Below, one piece after another: positions 60,704 to 64,000 of a stretch of 64,000 nucleotides of DNA (position 1 is the first letter of the stretch; each line of letters starts with the position of its first letter). Under the pieces are notes generated by a model. It saw nothing but the letters and a program-made list of their open reading frames with translations, ran no database searches and was not told the origin of the DNA. Source of the DNA: Planctomycetota bacterium (GTDB taxonomy: Bacteria > Planctomycetota > J058 > JAJDCP01); the NCBI GenBank assembly GCA_029260765.1, contig JAJDCP010000095.1:1-64000 (forward strand). Direction: 5' to 3'. The position numbers and the translations under genes were made by a program.

Positions 60704-61603
60704 ATGCAGCGCCGTTCCGGACTCTGGGATATGCTGGGAGCCGCCCTGAGCTTCAGCGTGATGAGCCTGTTGGTCAAAGAGGCCGGCCAGACCCTGCCCA
60801 GCACCGAGATCGTGCTCGCGCGCGGCCTCTTCAGCCTGGTGGCCGCCTTCACTCAGCTGCGGCTGCTGCGCGTTCCTCTCTGGGGCACGCGCCGGAAACT
60901 GCTGCTGCTGCGAGGCTTGTTCGGCTTCGTGGGGTTGAACTGCTTCTTCTACGCGCTCACCCAGCTTCCTCTGGCCGACACCACGGTCATCCACTACACC
61001 TACCCCGTCTTCACCGCGCTGCTGGCAGCCTGGCTGCTCAAGGAGCGCGGCGCCCGCGGCGAGTGGGTCTGCATGCTGGCCTGTCTGGTCGGGGTGGTGC
61101 TGGTGGCCCGGCCCGGTTTCCTGTTCGGCAGCCTGGCGGCCGGCTACCCTTTGAGCGGCGCGGTCTTCGCGCTGGCTGGAGCCGTGTTCGCTGCCGCGGC
61201 CTATGTCACCGTGCGCAAGCTGGGCCAGAGCGAGCACCCGCTGGTGGTGGTGTTCTACTTTCCGCTGGTGGCCGTGCCCCTGACCGTTCCCCTGCTCTGG
61301 GGCCGCGCGGTCTGGCCCACACCGTGGGCCTGGCTGCTGTTGGCGGGCATCGGTGTGACGACCCACGTCGGCCAGGTTCTGTTGACCCGCGGGCTGCAAC
61401 GCGAACGAGCCGGCCGGGCGACGGCCATCGCGTACACGCAGGTCGTGTTCGCGGGAGTCTGGGGCTTCCTGTTCTTCGGCGAGCTGCCGCCACCCCTGGC
61501 GCTGGGCGGGATGGCGCTGATCGTAGCCAGCACGCTGGTGATCAGCCGCCTGCGGGCCGGGGCCCGCGCGATCCAAGAAAAGGATGGGGGACGGCGGTCT
61601 TGA
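60704..61603 (+). CDS. EamA/DMT-family transporter
   Basis: A 299-aa drug/metabolite transporter with about ten membrane helices in two EamA repeats: the first from LWDMLGAALSFSVMSLLVKE, the second beginning around SGAVFALAGAVFAAAAYVTV, with GEWVCMLACLVGVVLVARP and GGMALIVASTLVISRL at the repeat ends. It exports or imports small metabolites; substrate unknown. ATG 60704 follows GAGG by five bases. The longer plus-strand frame to 59726 is inside the amine oxidase and rejected. Confidence 0.9.
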   Translation: MQRRSGLWDMLGAALSFSVMSLLVKEAGQTLPSTEIVLARGLFSLVAAFTQLRLLRVPLWGTRRKLLLLRGLFGFVGLNCFFYALTQLPLADTTVIHYTYPVFTALLAAWLLKERGARGEWVCMLACLVGVVLVARPGFLFGSLAAGYPLSGAVFALAGAVFAAAAYVTVRKLGQSEHPLVVVFYFPLVAVPLTVPLLWGRAVWPTPWAWLLLAGIGVTTHVGQVLLTRGLQRERAGRATAIAYTQVVFAGVWGFLFFGELPPPLALGGMALIVASTLVISRLRAGARAIQEKDGGRRS

Positions 61604-61673
61604 AGCCTCGATCGCCCGATATCATAGATCTAACAAAACGCGGCCTCCTCAAGGGATGCTGCCGGAGGAAAAC

Positions 61674-62021
61674 ATGAGCGTGCAGAAGTGGCTCAAGAAG
61701 GCGCAGGGCCTTGTGGAACGTGCCGGTCAATCGGTAAAGCAGGCACTGACCGTCGCTCGAAGTAAGGGCAAACCCACTGCGCCACCGACCTTGGCACCCG
61801 GCACGGGGATGGGCATGGCCGGCGCCGCCGGGAGTCCAGAGAATCAGGCGGCGTTGCGCAAGAAGATGGAAAAGCAGTTGAAGGATTCGGCCGCGACGGG
61901 AACCCAGGCGCACAAACTGCAACAACAGATGCAGTCGATCCAGCAGTTGCTGCAGATGATCTCAAACATCTCGAAGCAACAGCACGATACCGCCAAGTCC
62001 ATCATCGGGAACATGCGCTGA
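61674..62021 (+). CDS. Small helical protein, Gln-rich
   Basis: A 115-aa protein with an N-terminal helix (VQKWLKKAQGLVERAGQSVK), a Gly/Pro/Met-rich linker and a C-terminal Gln-rich helix (HKLQQQMQSIQQLLQMISN). Helical and soluble. No recognised family. ATG 61674 has GGAGGAA about five bases upstream. It lies 70 nt after the EamA gene on the same strand. Confidence 0.65.
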   Translation: MSVQKWLKKAQGLVERAGQSVKQALTVARSKGKPTAPPTLAPGTGMGMAGAAGSPENQAALRKKMEKQLKDSAATGTQAHKLQQQMQSIQQLLQMISNISKQQHDTAKSIIGNMR

Positions 62022-62071
62022 TCTTCGTGAAGACGCGGTGGGGCCGGCGCGGCCTGGGATTGCGCGACCCC

Positions 62072-62293
62072 TCAGTCGATCGCGGCACGCTGCTCGTCCT
62101 CGTGCGAGCGTGCCCGTTGCCGCGGAGCGAGCAGGCTGCGGACCAGCGCGATCGACATGCCTGCGGCCAGGCAGGTCAGCACGAAACGTAGCGCCGATTC
62201 CTGCGCAGAAGGCGCCGTCAGCGCGACCTGGTAGGCCTGGCCGACAGCGCAGAAACCGGCCAGGGTGGCGAGCATCCATCGCAAACAGCGCAT
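62072..62293 (-). CDS. Small two-helix membrane protein
   Basis: A 73-aa protein with two membrane segments (LRWMLATLAGFCAVGQAYQV and SALRFVLTCLAAGMSIALVR) and a charged C-terminus (QRARSHEDEQRAAID). Function unknown. ATG 62293 has GGAAAGG before it. The open frame to 62437 is not used. Confidence 0.55.
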   Translation of the reverse strand: MRCLRWMLATLAGFCAVGQAYQVALTAPSAQESALRFVLTCLAAGMSIALVRSLLAPRQRARSHEDEQRAAID

Positions 62294-62400
62294 TGCCTTT
62301 CCCCCATCGAAACGTCTTCCATCGTTCCAACAGTAAAGAACGGCCTGGGGAACGGGATCTTTGACGGTTTGGGCGGTTGATGGCTCGGCTGCGCGTGCGC

Positions 62401-62820
62401 TCAGTCTCGCCAAGGATTGTGGAGCTTGATTCCACAACCCTCGAAATCCGCTACGTTGCGTGTCGCGATAGCCGCATTGCGTGAGTCGGCGATACCTGCA
62501 ATCTGGGCGTCAGGCTGACTGATCGGCAGTCCGGCCAGGCGTCGAAGAGCTGCCAGCCTGGCGAAGGAACGGGCGGCGTCGGCGTCGAAAGGGAGAACAC
62601 GTTTGGAGAACTCGATCTCGAAGAGTTGGGCAACAGCGGTGGCTAGCCCCTGCCGCCTTCGTCCTCTCGGGAGGATCGCCACGCCGTAAAGCATCTCCGC
62701 CTGGGTGATCGTGGTTGTGTACAGGCTCGAACCCGGTTGAGAGGCGACCCAATGAACCACGGCGGCCGATGGCGTGGACCGCATGAGCTCGGAGAGAAGA
62801 TTGGTGTCGAGGATGATCAT
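62401..62820 (-). CDS. PIN-domain toxin (VapC/FitB family)
   Basis: A 139-aa PIN ribonuclease. Acidic catalytic residues are in MIILDTNLLSEL (D5), the Glu in QAEMLYGVAIL near 42, and PDAQIAGIA with TRNVADFEG near the C-terminus. It cleaves RNA, typically tRNA, unless held by its antitoxin. ATG 62820 overlaps the antitoxin stop by one base (TGATG). Standard type II toxin-antitoxin layout. Confidence 0.92.
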   Translation of the reverse strand: MIILDTNLLSELMRSTPSAAVVHWVASQPGSSLYTTTITQAEMLYGVAILPRGRRRQGLATAVAQLFEIEFSKRVLPFDADAARSFARLAALRRLAGLPISQPDAQIAGIADSRNAAIATRNVADFEGCGIKLHNPWRD

Positions 62821-63065
62821 CAGCCGAAATCCGGAGCCTCACGCATCGGCTCCCGAGGAGGGAACTCAAGGTCAACACCCCCGAGGGCTGCAAACCGCGA
62901 TCGGACAGCTTCCGCCAGATTGGAAGGGCAGTCGTCTTCGTTGGCCAGGGTCGTCCGAAGAATCTCGCGCAATTCGTCCTCCATGGAACGTCCGTTTCTC
63001 GCCGCCCGTACCCTCAGACGGTGCTTCAGATTCTCGTCAAGATTGCGCACTGTTAGACTCGCCAT
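62820..63065 (-). CDS. Ribbon-helix-helix antitoxin (FitA/VapB-like)
   Basis: An 81-aa protein with the FitA-type N-terminal ribbon-helix-helix: ASLTVRNLDENLKHRLRVRA, then ARNGRSMEDELREILRTTL. The C-terminal acidic tail (GGVDLEFPPREPMREAPDF) fits the toxin-blocking peptide. It represses its own operon and neutralises the PIN toxin encoded downstream. Confidence 0.9.
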   Translation of the reverse strand: MASLTVRNLDENLKHRLRVRAARNGRSMEDELREILRTTLANEDDCPSNLAEAVRSRFAALGGVDLEFPPREPMREAPDFG

Positions 63066-63127
63066 GGCACCGCTCCGCTCAGAGTGTAATCGATGACTTC
63101 GTTGACGGCAATGATTGCACGGCCGGG

Positions 63128-64000
63128 CTACGCCTGCGGTCCCCGCGGCCCCCGCGCCCCCAGCAACGGCAGCACCCACAGGCAGAGCGCCGCCGAGCCC
63201 GCCGTCCCCACCACCACCGCCATGCCAAAGCGCACCGTGGGCGAGAAGTTCGAGAGCGCGAAGACGCCGAAGCCGGTCATCACGATCGCCGAGGCGCTGA
63301 GAATCGGCCGCCACTGCTCACGGCGCGCCCGCGTCCAGGCTTCCCAGACCGAGGCCCCCGCATCGTGGTGGTGGCGCACGGTGCTGACGAGGTGCAGCAT
63401 CGCATCGACGGCGATGCCCAGACAGACGTTGGCCGCCGGCAACGAGATGATGTCGAGCGGCACCCGCAGCCAGCCAAAGATCCCCAACAGGCCCATCGGC
63501 AGCACGCCGAGACACAGCACCATCGCCAACGAGGCGCGCAGCCGCCGGCAGGCGATGAAAGCGATCAGGATGAACAGGCCCAGCAACAGGAACAGGCCCC
63601 GGACCAGGCTGTGCTTGACCAGATACGCCAGTTGCCCTTGCAGCGCGTAGATGCCTCCCTGCATGGTCAATTGGAAGTCGTGCGCCCGCACGGTCTCAAG
63701 CAGACGGGCGACGATCTTCTCCCGCGGCTCAACACGACCCGCCTCGTACATGCGCAGCCAGAACAGGGTCTGCTGGCGGTCTTTGCTGATGTACCCCTGC
63801 GCAAGGCTGCCGCGCTCGGGCTTCTCCAACTCGACCAGCAGCTGCTTCCAAGACAACATGAACGCCAAGGGGACGCGCTTGGCCTCTGCCAGCAGCAGCG
63901 CCACAGAGAGTGCCTTGCCCACCGCGGGGTCCGCCTCGAGGGCTTCGTGCAGTTGCCACATCGCCTCATAGCCCTGGTTGCTTTCGAGGGAGTGCTCCGG
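63128..64000 (-). CDS. MMPL/RND-family transporter, C-terminal part (5' end beyond window)
   Basis: At least 290 residues are in the window; the frame is open to the edge (64000), so the N-terminus is missing. There is a periplasmic part with WKQLLVELEKPERGSLAQG, then five membrane helices: VRGLFLLLGLFILIAFIAC, LRASLAMVLCLGVLPMGLLG, PLDIISLPAANVCLGIAVDA, a PILSASAIVMTGFGVFALS helix and a MAVVVGTAGSAALCLWVLP helix. These fit the C-terminal half of MMPL/RND exporters, including the GIAVDA segment. Such proteins export lipids or other hydrophobic cargo. Confidence 0.88.
   Translation of the reverse strand, partial: PEHSLESNQGYEAMWQLHEALEADPAVGKALSVALLLAEAKRVPLAFMLSWKQLLVELEKPERGSLAQGYISKDRQQTLFWLRMYEAGRVEPREKIVARLLETVRAHDFQLTMQGGIYALQGQLAYLVKHSLVRGLFLLLGLFILIAFIACRRLRASLAMVLCLGVLPMGLLGIFGWLRVPLDIISLPAANVCLGIAVDAMLHLVSTVRHHHDAGASVWEAWTRARREQWRPILSASAIVMTGFGVFALSNFSPTVRFGMAVVVGTAGSAALCLWVLPLLGARGPRGPQA

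Noticed and set aside
60551..61576. N-terminal extension of the amine oxidase frame
   Set aside because: It overlaps the opposite-strand EamA gene and the divergent gap; the Tat signal and ribosome site place the start at 60550.

Overview
This is a GC-rich bacterial chromosome segment whose gene content fits a Gram-negative, possibly planctomycete-like or myxobacteria-like lineage. The signs are several Hanks-type Ser/Thr kinases fused to TPR, pentapeptide, HEAT or sulfatase-modifying-factor (FGE/SUMF1-like) domains, exported von Willebrand A (VWA) proteins, a GYF-domain membrane protein, a large MscS channel, a sigma-54 activator and a lipid/wax synthase. No rRNA, tRNA, CRISPR array, insertion sequence or replication origin was recognised. 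The taxonomic call is inference from domain style only.

Layout. 0.3-6.8 kb (minus): a kinase-FGE protein, a biotin-dependent acyl-CoA carboxylase subunit and a phosphodiesterase-like protein, the last two joined by a TGATG overlap. 7.1-15.7 kb (plus): a tight set of four genes (GYF membrane protein, acidic coiled-coil protein, VWA lipoprotein, VWA membrane protein) with a likely promoter in front. 15.8-18.1 kb (minus): a small ArsC/thioredoxin-fold protein that reads as a selenoprotein (in-frame UGA in a UxxC motif followed by a SECIS-like hairpin), then a TPR pseudokinase. 18.2-30.7 kb: a glutamine-amidotransferase-like hydrolase, a second probable pseudokinase fused to an FGE domain, a DUF1579-like protein, a sulfotransferase, a metallophosphoesterase lipoprotein, pyruvate phosphate dikinase, a zinc-ribbon repeat protein and a peptidoglycan-binding/VWA protein. 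A 53-bp tandem array of palindromic repeats sits at 30.7-30.9 kb, and two related repeats lie in the 5' coding end of the VWA gene at 13.1 kb.

30.9-34.1 kb (minus): a MacAB-type exporter operon. 34.1-39.7 kb: a kinase with pentapeptide and HEAT repeats behind a sigma-54 activator that appears frameshifted near its 3' end. 40.0-43.2 kb: an exported repeat protein, a 7Fe-type ferredoxin, a leucine-rich-repeat protein and dodecin. 43.2-46.1 kb is a decayed, repeat-rich accessory stretch with two probable pseudogenes and one intact small exported protein.

46.1-54.4 kb: a large MscS channel, a three-gene translationally coupled cassette with 42-bp coding repeats and a secretion-tip-like domain, an APC permease fused to a PTS EIIA-like domain, and a broken kinase N-lobe. 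54.6-64.0 kb: a zinc-ribbon/RDD membrane protein, a wax-ester synthase fused to an SCP2-like domain, a voltage-gated-type K+ channel with a zinc-ribbon tail, a Tat-exported amine oxidase, an EamA transporter, small proteins, a VapBC/FitAB toxin-antitoxin pair and the C-terminal part of an MMPL/RND transporter cut by the window edge.

The most interesting points are the selenoprotein, the two pseudokinases, the in-frame repeats at a signal-peptide region, the coupled cassette at 50.3-51.4 kb, and the WS/DGAT-SCP2 and permease-EIIA fusions. All assignments come from reading motifs by eye; no database search was run.
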